A DNA stretch of 6,832 nt from an uncultured Campylobacter sp. (GCF_938045535.1 NZ_CALIMQ010000200.1:1-6832), one strand, 5' to 3'; numbered from the stretch's first letter, positions 1 to 5,921 are shown. Translations and numbers: made by a program. The notes: a model not told the origin generated them from the sequence alone.

Positions 1-78
1 TCTGATGATATAAATATTTTTATAAGTGAAATTATAAATAATTCTGAAAATTGGTATAAGGAAAATACTAATAATTAA
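1..78 (+). CDS. 3' end of an unrecognised gene (partial)
   Basis: Reading frame 1 is open from the window edge to a TAA at 76-78, giving 25 residues that end in NWYKENTNN. The start lies outside the window. The tail is rich in Asn, Ile and Glu and extremely AT-rich (10 G/C in the first 60 bases), matching the next gene and unlike the genes further right. No motif can be recognised in so short a piece, and no function is proposed. It runs in the same direction as the 151-528 gene and is separated from it by 72 bases containing a terminator-like hairpin. The main doubt is whether this frame is really coding, because very AT-rich DNA has few constraints to judge by. Confidence 0.5.
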   Translation, partial: SDDINIFISEIINNSENWYKENTNN

Positions 79-88
79 TTAGTTTTTT
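67..88 (+). terminator. AT-rich terminator-like hairpin
   Basis: The arms ACTAAT (67-72) and ATTAGT (78-83) are perfect reverse complements around a 5-base loop, followed directly by a run of T through 88. The hairpin overlaps the stop codon of the partial gene. The stem has only one G-C pair, so it would be weak, but the position and the T run fit an intrinsic terminator. This is a structural guess from the sequence. Confidence 0.35.
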
Positions 89-117
89 ATTGCTATACTT
101 AGAAATTTGTAAAATTT

Positions 118-123
118 TATAAT
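118..123 (+). promoter_or_regulatory. candidate -10 box for the 151-528 gene
   Basis: TATAAT at 118-123 lies 27 bases before the ATG at 151, inside a very AT-rich spacer. Campylobacter sigma-70 promoters depend mostly on the -10 box and often lack a clear -35, and none is obvious here. In DNA this rich in A and T a chance match is easy, so confidence is limited. Confidence 0.4.
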
Positions 124-150
124 GATCGAGTTACTTATTATACAAATAAA

Positions 151-528
151 ATGCCCGAAAAAACTATATTCTTAGATGATCTTAAGGATGTAAAAAGAGC
201 CTATTTCGCAAGAGATAATGAGTGGCTTAGGAGGCAAGGCGCTTTTTATAGATTTTTCTTAAAATTTGATCCGTATGCTACGATAATCGCTTTTTTATTG
301 ATCTGCATATTGGTATTGGCTATCGGCGTAAGAAAATATATAGAAACAGGTAGTTTCAGAGTATTTTTCATATCTATACTTGTATTTTTGTTTTTATTCG
401 TCTCAAAATTTATATATTTTTTGGTTTTTAAATTTCAACTTAGACTTATATTCTACGATAATATAATAATCCGAGGCAAGGATAAAGATATCGCCTTTAC
501 GCATAGAAACTATGGACGACTACGTTAG
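151..528 (+). CDS. small two-helix membrane protein, unrecognised, probably C-terminally truncated
   Basis: This is a 125-residue protein that I do not recognise. It has a charged N-terminal segment (about 1-42), a first transmembrane helix at about 43-60 (ATIIAFLLICILVLAIGV), a short loop, a second helix at about 68-92 (a Phe/Val/Leu-rich run) and a basic cytoplasmic tail beginning near RGKDKDIAF. Helix-loop-helix plus a short soluble tail resembles small bacterial membrane proteins with a PH-like tail, and also many orphan immunity proteins, but no motif decides between them. The start is ATG at 151. No Shine-Dalgarno sequence precedes it (the upstream bases are TATACAAATAAA), so the start is less certain than the frame. 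The stop falls at 526-528, while the next frame continues with a natural-looking tail to 592, suggesting that the ancestral protein was about 145-150 residues. Its AT-rich composition, unlike the genes to the right, suggests transfer from elsewhere. Confidence 0.7.
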   Translation: MPEKTIFLDDLKDVKRAYFARDNEWLRRQGAFYRFFLKFDPYATIIAFLLICILVLAIGVRKYIETGSFRVFFISILVFLFLFVSKFIYFLVFKFQLRLIFYDNIIIRGKDKDIAFTHRNYGRLR

Positions 529-592
529 GATAAAAGAATTTTTTATGAAGACAAAAGGCATTGATTTGGATAAGGCTCAGCGCCACGTATAG
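512..592 (+). pseudogene. out-of-frame C-terminal tail of the 151-528 membrane protein
   Basis: The frame one base ahead of the 151-528 gene is open from about 470 to a TAG at 590-592. From ATG 512 it reads MDDYVRIKEFFMKTKG followed by IDLDKAQRHV. This charged amphipathic helix looks like normal protein sequence and would follow on naturally from the RGKDKDIAFTHRNYG end of the upstream frame. The simplest reading is that one base was gained or lost between about 470 and 528, so the 125-residue product is a truncated version. No homopolymer run marks the site, so phase variation by slippage is not obvious. An independent 26-residue overlapping gene is possible, but it has no ribosome-binding site of its own. 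Confidence 0.45.
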
Positions 593-624
593 CTGGATTT
601 TAATTAGCAATTAAAGAGCTTTAG

Positions 625-882
625 ATGAAAGAAGCCTCAATCGACGAATCTTTTAAATTTTAAAATTTAAAGGAGCGACTCTTAAAAATTGATCGTAATC
701 TTTCTTGCGCAGAATCTATTTTATCATTTGGTTTATCGCGTTATGAATACGGCTACAAATTCTTAAATTCCATCTCTAGCTGCTTGCGCCAATCTTACAG
801 CGAGCACTCTGCTCCAGCAGCGTATTTCTTTATAAGTACGCCGCCAGAGCTTGATCAGATACGCCGCCTCTGTATAGATTGA
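625..882 (+). pseudogene. possible gene relic with one in-frame stop
   Basis: ATG at 625 opens a frame reading MKEASIDESFKF and then a TAA at 661-663. The same frame continues without a stop for 72 codons from 664 to a TGA at 880-882, with segments such as NLKERLLKIDRNLS, FGLSRYEYGYKFLNS and FFISTPPELDQIRRL. No ATG or GTG lies in the second part (the only TTG is at 784), although AAAGGAG at 669-675 looks like a ribosome-binding site. I recognise no family. A 72-codon open run could arise by chance when six frames are scanned, so this is a weak call. If real, the gene has been broken by a stop at 661. Confidence 0.25.
652..671. repeat. perfect 20-base AT palindrome
   Basis: TTTAAATTTTAAAATTTAAA reads the same on both strands with no interruption, and GGAGC follows it directly. 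Shorter TTAAAATTT-type words recur in the spacers of this window (about 2375-2388, 4576-4590 and 4700-4711), so this may be a strong instance of a word common in the genome rather than a dedicated protein site. Confidence 0.6.
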
Positions 883-904
883 TCTCTGAGATTAAATATC
901 AACC

Positions 905-1966
905 TTAAGCGCCGCGCCTTTGAAAAATCCCCACGTAAAGCGCAAAAACAAAACCGATCGCGACCGCGTAAGGAGCGAACTCTGTGATGCCTTTAGCCGA
1001 GCTTGCGAGCAAGAAATTATGCGCGATCGCGGCGCCCGCCGCCATGCCGATGACGAAGATGCCCGAGCTTAAATTTCCCGTGCCGGCCTGCACCAGATGC
1101 TTACCGGGGCAGCCCTCGCTTAGGCTGAAGCAAAGTCCTGCGAGCACCATGCCTAAGAAATTCCAAACGAAATCGTTGTGTGCGATAGGCTGGCCTTCAA
1201 AGCCGAGTTTGTATTGCCCAAACGCGATATTTGCGATGCTCGCAAACACGATGACGCTTAGCACGCCCCAAAACATCGAGAAATCGCCGCGGAAAATTCT
1301 ACCGAACGCGCCAACGCTGCAAAATTTGCTTCTGTGCATCACCGCGCCCACGATAATGCCCGCAGCCAGCGAGATGCCTACCGCGGCGTGTTGCGCGCCG
1401 GGGCCTTTAGCGGAGATAAAAAGCGCGCCGCCCTCGCCCGTTTTGAGTCCGAAAACCAAAGCCGCAAGTAGCGCCGCGCCCAGTATTACGGGCAAAATTC
1501 CGATCGCGCCGCTAAGTCTTGCCTCTTTACTCGCCTCATAGCCGCGCTTTTTAAGCAAAAACCCAATGAGTACGCCGCAGATCAGACCCGCTAGCCCGGC
1601 TAATGCGGTCAGATCGCCGCCGCCTAGGCGTAAAAACGCGCGCCACGGACATCCCAAAAATACAAGGCAACCGATCATCGCGAAAATCCCTAGGAAAAAT
1701 TTTGCAAACGGCGAGCTGCCCGTAACCGGCGCGAACTCGCGCGTCCAAAGCACGCTTGCCAAAAAGCCGCCGAACACGAGCCCTATGATCTCCGGGCGGA
1801 TGTATTGCACCGCGCTAGCTCGGTGAAAGCCCAGCGCGCCGGTGGTGTCGCGCAAAAAGCAAGCGACGCAAACGCCCATATTGCCCGGATTACCGAAATG
1901 CACCAGCGTCGCACCCAGAACGCCTAGCACGGCGCCTGCGATGATGTACCATTTAACGTTATTCAT
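905..1966 (-). CDS. yedE: YedE/FdhT-family membrane transporter, selenium-metabolism type
   Basis: This 353-residue, very hydrophobic protein has roughly nine to ten membrane helices arranged as two similar halves, the layout of the YeeE/YedE (TsuA-like) family. It carries the family's cysteine signatures: GNMGVCVACFLRD with C33 and C36, GCPWRAFLRLGGGD with C106, HRSKFCSVGAF with C216 and EGCPGKHL with C286. The first of these marks the selenium-linked YedE subgroup. In C. jejuni the related protein FdhT (Cj1500, from memory) is needed with its small partner FdhU to make the selenocysteine enzyme formate dehydrogenase. Thiosulfate transport by YeeE/TsuA uses equivalent cysteines, so a selenium or sulfur compound is the inferred cargo. 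ATG 1966 is preceded by AGGA seven bases upstream, supporting the start. No YedF/FdhU-like gene (about 80 residues, CPxP motif) lies on either side, which is unusual. Length and ends look complete. Confidence 0.93.
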   Translation of the reverse strand: MNNVKWYIIAGAVLGVLGATLVHFGNPGNMGVCVACFLRDTTGALGFHRASAVQYIRPEIIGLVFGGFLASVLWTREFAPVTGSSPFAKFFLGIFAMIGCLVFLGCPWRAFLRLGGGDLTALAGLAGLICGVLIGFLLKKRGYEASKEARLSGAIGILPVILGAALLAALVFGLKTGEGGALFISAKGPGAQHAAVGISLAAGIIVGAVMHRSKFCSVGAFGRIFRGDFSMFWGVLSVIVFASIANIAFGQYKLGFEGQPIAHNDFVWNFLGMVLAGLCFSLSEGCPGKHLVQAGTGNLSSGIFVIGMAAGAAIAHNFLLASSAKGITEFAPYAVAIGFVFALYVGIFQRRGA

Positions 1967-2011
1967 GAAAAAATCCTGAAATAATCTAGATCGACCGATC
2001 TCTTAGGCGCG

Positions 2012-2039
2012 ATTTTATCCTTTGTAAAATAAAAAGCAA
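2012..2039 (-). promoter_or_regulatory. candidate yedE promoter
   Basis: On the minus strand TTGCTT (2039-2034) and TAAAAT (2017-2012) are 16 bases apart, about 45 bases before the yedE ATG. The surrounding bases are AT-rich. The imperfect palindrome AGATCG-AC-CGATCT at 1988-2001 falls just downstream, in the expected leader, where a repressor or RNA hairpin could act. This is a pattern match only. Confidence 0.35.
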
Positions 2040-2095
2040 ATAAATTCCGATCTGAATTTGCGAAAAGCGAAATTTTAAAATCGCGCGGGCGGCCG

Positions 2096-2136
2096 CTAAA
2101 TTTAAACGCAAGCAAATCGCGGGCGTTTAAATTTAG
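2096..2136. repeat. inverted repeat with 14-bp perfect arms
   Basis: CTAAATTTAAACGC (2096-2109) and GCGTTTAAATTTAG (2123-2136) are exact reverse complements around a 13-base loop. No T run follows the stem on the plus strand. The stem is too long and exact to dismiss easily, and it sits at the edge of the two-strand-open stretch. It could be the end of a dispersed repeat or a hairpin in the long yedE leader. Confidence 0.7.
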
Positions 2137-2414
2137 GCTCTTTGCTGTGATAGAAGCGCCGAATTTAGCCGCTCGATTTCGGCGCAGACGAATCGAAACG
2201 AAAAGCCAAGGCGTAGAGGCAGTCAGACGAAACGCGATAAAAACAGGTGCAAGCGGAGCAGAGCCGAGGGGACAGAAACGGCGCAAATAGAGTGTAGGCA
2301 TGACGTAGCCAAAACGCGGAAACGGCTTAGACGGAGCACAATACTTGCCGCCAATAAAAACGAATTTCAAATGGTTTTAAAATTAAATTTCAACCTTATT
2401 TAAGTATGTAGATA

Positions 2415-2420
2415 TATAAT
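2415..2420 (+). promoter_or_regulatory. candidate promoter (-10 box) of the TonB receptor gene, with weak Fur-like sequence
   Basis: TATAAT at 2415-2420 is a perfect -10 box 32 bases before the ATG, in an AT-rich run, with no clear -35. The overlapping bases ATATAATAATGTATT (2412-2426) share the ATAATnAT core with one half of the classic Fur box, but the other half does not match. Iron control by Fur would be expected for this kind of gene. The sequence supports the promoter moderately and the Fur site only weakly. Confidence 0.5.
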
Positions 2421-2452
2421 AATGTATTTCAATTTTATTTTAAAGGGCGGGT

Positions 2453-4549
2453 ATGAAAAAGCGAATTTTATTGGTGCCGCTTGCGATAGGCGCGATAGGC
2501 GGAGCAAATGCGGCCGAAAACAACGCCACAAAGTCGCAGGATCTAGGCCAAATCGTCGTGCAAGCGACGGTAAGCGCGGTCGATAACCTAAAATACGCGG
2601 GCTCGGCCGGAATTTTAACCCCCAAAGATATGAAAGCCAAAACCAACGTGATCGATTCGATCATGCAGATACCGGGCGTTGACGGCAGTATGGATATGGG
2701 GCGGCAGATCGGCAGGCAGTTTCAGATCCGCGGATTCGGATATCAAAGCGACGAGCGCGTCATCATCAAGCAAGACGGCGTGCGCAGGAGCGCGGGGATG
2801 TACTCAAATATGATCTCATCCTTCCGCACCGATAGCGACATTTTAAAGCGCGTCGAAGTCATAAAGGGCGCCTCGTCCGTGCTTCACGGCTCGGGCGCGA
2901 TCGGCGGTATCGTAAATATGCAGACCAAAAGCGCGAGCGATTATCTAAGCGAAGGCAAAAGCGTAGGTTTGATGCTAGGACAGAGGCTTGAATCAAACAA
3001 TATGCATAGCACGCGCGGCGCGGTCTACGGCAAGGGCGAGGAAATTCCGATTGATGTTTTACTCTACGGCAAGCGCGCAAGCTACGGCAACGTTAAGTTC
3101 GCAGACGGCGGCACGCACTACGGCGAGGGCTACGACAAGACCTTTAATAACGAGCATATCGATACCGGATTTTTTAAGATCGGCGCAAGTCTGGACGATC
3201 ATCGCATAAGCTTCAGCGCCTTTGATTACGACGAAAATTTACACACCGTCTGGCAAACGCTATGGAAAAACGAGGAGGATCTCTTCGTGCATGGAAATTT
3301 AAGCCAGAGAGATTACGTTTTTGATTGGAATTTCACGCCGCAAAGCCCGCTAGTGGATATGTCTTTTAAGGCCTATAAAAGCAGAGCCGAGTATAAACGC
3401 GGCTATAAAGATCAACAACCTACGGGCACGCTAGATTACGCCAATAAAGATGATCGCAAGGGCTTAGAGATCAAAAATATCTCGGAATTTGATACGGGCT
3501 TTTTAAACCACAGCTTTGCTTTCGGCGGCGATTACGAAAAGCGGCAAGAGGATGCGACCTATATCCTAAACGGCGTGCTATCGGATTTTGCCTCCTTTCC
3601 GAATGAATACAATAGTTACGGGCTTTTCGCGCAGGATTTGATCCGCTTGCACGATGATTTAGAGCTTACCTTAGGCGGTAGATACGATAGATTCGATCGC
3701 GACATCAAAGGCAGATCGGCTAAATTTAAAGATTCCAGATTTTCTCCGCGCGCGGCGATTGCCTATACGCTCTTTGATAAATTTACGCTTTTAGCGGGAT
3801 ACAGCGAGAGTTTCCGCGCGCCTACTCCGCACGAGACATCGCAATCAGGGCCGATGAACATACATTATTATTACATCCCAAATCCCGATCTAAAGCCCGA
3901 GACCGTAAAAGAGTACGAGGTCGGATTTAGCTTTAAACAGGATGAAATTTTTACGGACGATCACTTCGATATGAAATTTATCTACTTTAACGGCAATATC
4001 AAAGATATGATTGACGTTAAGCCGCTACCGCATCTGGGCGTGCCTCCGGGCGGCTTTTCGCAACAATACGGGCAGTATCAAAATATCGATCAAGCCAAAA
4101 GACATGGTTTTGAGCTTAGCTCAAACTACCAAACGCAGGACTTTGATTTCGGCGCAAGCTTCGAGCGACTTAGAATTTACAATAAGCAGACGCATGAAAA
4201 CATAAACAACCACGCCAAAAAGCTAAGCGCGCACGCCTCCTACTCGCCTCTGCACGATTTAAATTTAGGCTTTGAGGTAAGCCACTACTTCAAGCCTCAT
4301 TCTAAACCCGCTTCCTATTTCGCTCGCAGAACGGAATATTTTTACGCAGATAAAGCTTTTACGATCGCGAATTTCAGAGGAAGCTACAAGATCAAAAACG
4401 GCGTTATTCCGGCCCTTGATGGCGCGGACGTGAGCTTCGGCGTAAATAATATTTTCGATCGCCACTACATCAACGCAAACCGCACGCGAGATACTTTAGC
4501 GGTCGGCGCGGGACGAAATTTCTACGTCGATTTGGAAGTAAGATTTTAG
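2453..4549 (+). CDS. TonB-dependent outer-membrane receptor, heme/hemoglobin type
   Basis: This is a complete 698-residue receptor. Residues 1-20 are a signal peptide (MKKRILLVPLAIGAIGGANA, cleavage before AENN). A TonB-box-like segment QIVVQAT lies near 33-39. The plug domain covers about 45-165 and includes IQ/RGFGYQSDERV (91-103), the LKRVEVIKGASSVLHGSGAIGG stretch (131-152) and a closing NMQTK. The 22-strand barrel follows and ends in the expected aromatic residue (DLEVRF). The pair FRAP (454-457) and NPDLKPE (477-483) is characteristic of heme and hemoglobin receptors, and His460 and His471 lie between the two motifs, where such receptors hold a heme-binding histidine. It should bring heme or another iron source into the periplasm using TonB-ExbBD energy. 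Start: AAAGGG lies a few bases before ATG 2453. It stands alone, with no heme-transport or TonB genes beside it in this window. A siderophore receptor remains possible. Confidence 0.95.
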   Translation: MKKRILLVPLAIGAIGGANAAENNATKSQDLGQIVVQATVSAVDNLKYAGSAGILTPKDMKAKTNVIDSIMQIPGVDGSMDMGRQIGRQFQIRGFGYQSDERVIIKQDGVRRSAGMYSNMISSFRTDSDILKRVEVIKGASSVLHGSGAIGGIVNMQTKSASDYLSEGKSVGLMLGQRLESNNMHSTRGAVYGKGEEIPIDVLLYGKRASYGNVKFADGGTHYGEGYDKTFNNEHIDTGFFKIGASLDDHRISFSAFDYDENLHTVWQTLWKNEEDLFVHGNLSQRDYVFDWNFTPQSPLVDMSFKAYKSRAEYKRGYKDQQPTGTLDYANKDDRKGLEIKNISEFDTGFLNHSFAFGGDYEKRQEDATYILNGVLSDFASFPNEYNSYGLFAQDLIRLHDDLELTLGGRYDRFDRDIKGRSAKFKDSRFSPRAAIAYTLFDKFTLLAGYSESFRAPTPHETSQSGPMNIHYYYIPNPDLKPETVKEYEVGFSFKQDEIFTDDHFDMKFIYFNGNIKDMIDVKPLPHLGVPPGGFSQQYGQYQNIDQAKRHGFELSSNYQTQDFDFGASFERLRIYNKQTHENINNHAKKLSAHASYSPLHDLNLGFEVSHYFKPHSKPASYFARRTEYFYADKAFTIANFRGSYKIKNGVIPALDGADVSFGVNNIFDRHYINANRTRDTLAVGAGRNFYVDLEVRF

Positions 4550-4562
4550 ATTAATTTTTTGT

Positions 4563-4618
4563 GGCGAGGCGCGAGTTAAATTTTAAAACTTACCCGAGCC
4601 TTCGCCCTTCTTTCTTTT
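4563..4618 (+). terminator. hairpin terminator after the receptor gene
   Basis: GGCGA-GGC (4563-4570) pairs with GCC-T-TCGCC (4598-4606) with one bulged T. An inner AGTT/AACT stem (4574-4577 with 4587-4590) may extend it. A pyrimidine run rich in T follows (4607-4618). It begins 13 bases after the receptor stop codon, as expected for an intrinsic terminator. The remaining spacer to 4768 (about 150 bases) holds no gene, and I see no strong terminator for the converging minus-strand unit. Confidence 0.55.
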
Positions 4619-4768
4619 CAAATTTAAACCTCATCGCGACCTTTTGGTGATAAGGCTTAAATGTGGCATAAATTTCTAGCGCTATAAAATTCCACAATTT
4701 TTAAAATTTAACAAACTGCAAAATTTTATGGGTTGCAAAGCCCGCAAGTTACGAAATTCCACGCCTCA

Positions 4769-5911
4769 TCAATCGATAGCGTTGGAGCTTTTTAACACCA
4801 CTAGATGTTTTTTGCCCGCGAAGCTTAGCACTACGGCAGTATTATTTTCGTCGATCTCGCGCACAAGCTCTACTCGCACGTCGCTAGGTCTTGCGGTATT
4901 CGAGCTAAGCAGCTCATTTTCTAAAATGCTTCTAAATGCCGAAATCTTGGGCTCTTTTGCATCCGATCTTTCTTTTGCTCCCTCGCGAAATTCCATCGTA
5001 CCACTCTCGGCAGAGCTTACTTTAAGCGGCGAAATTTTATCCGCTGCTCTTATATTCTCGACGCTCTCAGAGCTTTCGTCCGTCTCCGTAGCTTCCAAAT
5101 GTTCAGCACGCGCAACTTCATCGTAAAATTTATCGTGTGCACTCTCTTCGTCCACGTTCTCGCCTCTTAAAAAATCTGCACCATCTATGCTTTTTGAGTC
5201 GTTAGAATTTTTTAAATTTAAAGCAGAGGCTTCATATTTCTTCGCAAACTCCTGCGCGTCAGAATAATTTGGGTTCTTTGATCCGCTCTGATTTTTAAAA
5301 GATGAGTCGTTTAAAATTTCATCTATGCCCGCTTCGTCCACGTCAGCGCTATCCATGCTAGCGTCGTCTTCAAAAACCCGCCATGTCTCGTCGATACTTT
5401 TTTGCGGCTTGTGTGATAAAAATTTTCGCACGCCGACGAAAGCCGCAGCCGCAAGCAGTAACGCTACGATTATCGGCATCACGGAAACTCCACTGCTACC
5501 GCTTTGCGCCGTTTCATTCGCCTCGCTCTTCACGCTCATCTTGCTTTGGTCGAAAGCGGGATTTTTTACGCGTAAAATGAGCTTTAAATTGGCGTCTTGA
5601 GTAAGAGCATCGACTGATAGATCGGCTCCGGTAGGGAAATTGATCTCGATATCCTTGCCTTTGGGCGCTATCGTAAAGCTTTTTAAGACCTTTTGATTGG
5701 TGCGCATTTCGTTAAATTTCTCATCGCCGCCAAGCCCTTTTAAAATAAGGCTCATCGACTGCCCATCGACACGGCGCACGATGTCTGGCTTGTATGCGGA
5801 GTCAAATGCTAAGGCGATGTCGACGCTGTCGTCGTGGTTGAAAAGATCGTATTGCATCAGATTGGCGCCGAGGCAAAAATTTGCGATTAAAATCAAAAAT
5901 ATCTTTTTCAT
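4769..5911 (-). CDS. FliO-like flagellar export protein (putative), signal peptide plus one helix plus long acidic linker
   Basis: This 380-residue protein has an N-terminal signal sequence (about 1-16, MKKIFLILIANFCLGA), a periplasmic beta-rich domain (about 17-120), one transmembrane helix (about 142-161, VMPIIVALLLAAAAFVGV), a long Asp/Glu/Ser-rich cytoplasmic linker (about 170-325) and a C-terminal domain (about 326-380) with RVELVREIDENNTAVVLSFA then GKKHLVVLKSSN. Periplasmic domain, single helix and a small cytoplasmic domain with a 'hydrophobic strand, Lys-Lys, LVVL, Asn' ending is the plan of FliO in Helicobacter and Campylobacter, a membrane part of the flagellar type III export gate. 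From memory, the C. jejuni trp genes are followed by fliN and a similar membrane protein (Cj0352), which supports this reading. GGAAAG precedes ATG 5911 by a few bases. The gene starts 10 bases after trpA ends, so it is probably co-transcribed. The acidic linker makes it longer than I expect for the family. No fliN follows. Alternative: an unrelated AMIN-like envelope protein. Confidence 0.85.
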   Translation of the reverse strand: MKKIFLILIANFCLGANLMQYDLFNHDDSVDIALAFDSAYKPDIVRRVDGQSMSLILKGLGGDEKFNEMRTNQKVLKSFTIAPKGKDIEINFPTGADLSVDALTQDANLKLILRVKNPAFDQSKMSVKSEANETAQSGSSGVSVMPIIVALLLAAAAFVGVRKFLSHKPQKSIDETWRVFEDDASMDSADVDEAGIDEILNDSSFKNQSGSKNPNYSDAQEFAKKYEASALNLKNSNDSKSIDGADFLRGENVDEESAHDKFYDEVARAEHLEATETDESSESVENIRAADKISPLKVSSAESGTMEFREGAKERSDAKEPKISAFRSILENELLSSNTARPSDVRVELVREIDENNTAVVLSFAGKKHLVVLKSSNAID

Positions 5912-5921
5912 GCTCTTTCCG

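Larger units (their letters stand above)
593..904. other. 312-base stretch without a convincing gene
   Basis: This is the transition zone between the AT-rich left end and the GC-richer yedE gene. It holds a perfect palindrome (652-671) and one long startless open stretch on the plus strand (664-882). The minus strand also has short open runs between stops over about 720-890. None has a start codon with a ribosome-binding site and a convincing protein, so decayed coding sequence is the likeliest content. No clear terminator follows yedE on the minus strand. Confidence 0.5.
1967..2452. other. 486-base divergent spacer between yedE and the TonB receptor gene
   Basis: This spacer lies between two genes transcribed away from each other and should contain both promoters. 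It holds the near-palindrome AGATCG-AC-CGATCT (1988-2001) in the yedE leader, a candidate yedE promoter, a 14-bp-arm inverted repeat, and a stretch (about 2028-2370) that is largely open on both strands. The minus-strand frame gives 135 residues (start at 2370, stop at 1963-1965, overlapping the yedE ATG). A plus-strand frame is open from about 2031 to TAG 2288-2290. Neither looks like a normal protein: both are Arg/Pro/Ala-rich and low in acidic residues or without clear folds, and I see no good ribosome-binding site. I read this part as non-coding, perhaps a dispersed genomic repeat. The last 80 bases are AT-rich and hold the receptor promoter. Confidence 0.6.

Noticed and set aside
720..890. 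Minus-strand open runs that could be read as a decayed gene beyond yedE, such as the missing yedF
   Set aside because: The frames are broken by several stops and none shows the CPxP motif of a YedF/TusA-like protein. The strand of any relic here cannot be settled by eye.
881..904. Possible terminator for yedE (GATCTCTGAGAT)
   Set aside because: The arms ATCTC/GAGAT have only one base between them, so no stable hairpin can form, and no T run follows on the minus strand.
984..1541. 185-residue plus-strand open frame opposite yedE
   Set aside because: It is antisense to a clearly conserved gene, with Pro/Ala/Ser-rich content produced by the complement of GC-rich codons.
2147..2290. 47-residue GTG-started plus-strand frame, very basic
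   Set aside because: No ribosome-binding site precedes the GTG, and the composition (RFRRRR, GQKRRK) is not convincing. It lies opposite the other spurious frame.
1963..2370. 135-residue minus-strand open frame whose stop overlaps the yedE start
   Set aside because: The stop/start overlap looks operon-like, but the product is Pro/Arg/Phe-rich with no domain, helix pattern or signal. It has no clear ribosome-binding site, and a plus-strand frame is open across much of the same DNA. It is treated as non-coding, possibly repeat-derived.
4619..4768. Terminator for the converging trp/FliO-like unit
   Set aside because: Only a four-base TTGC/GCAA stem near 4733-4747 was found, which is too weak to call.
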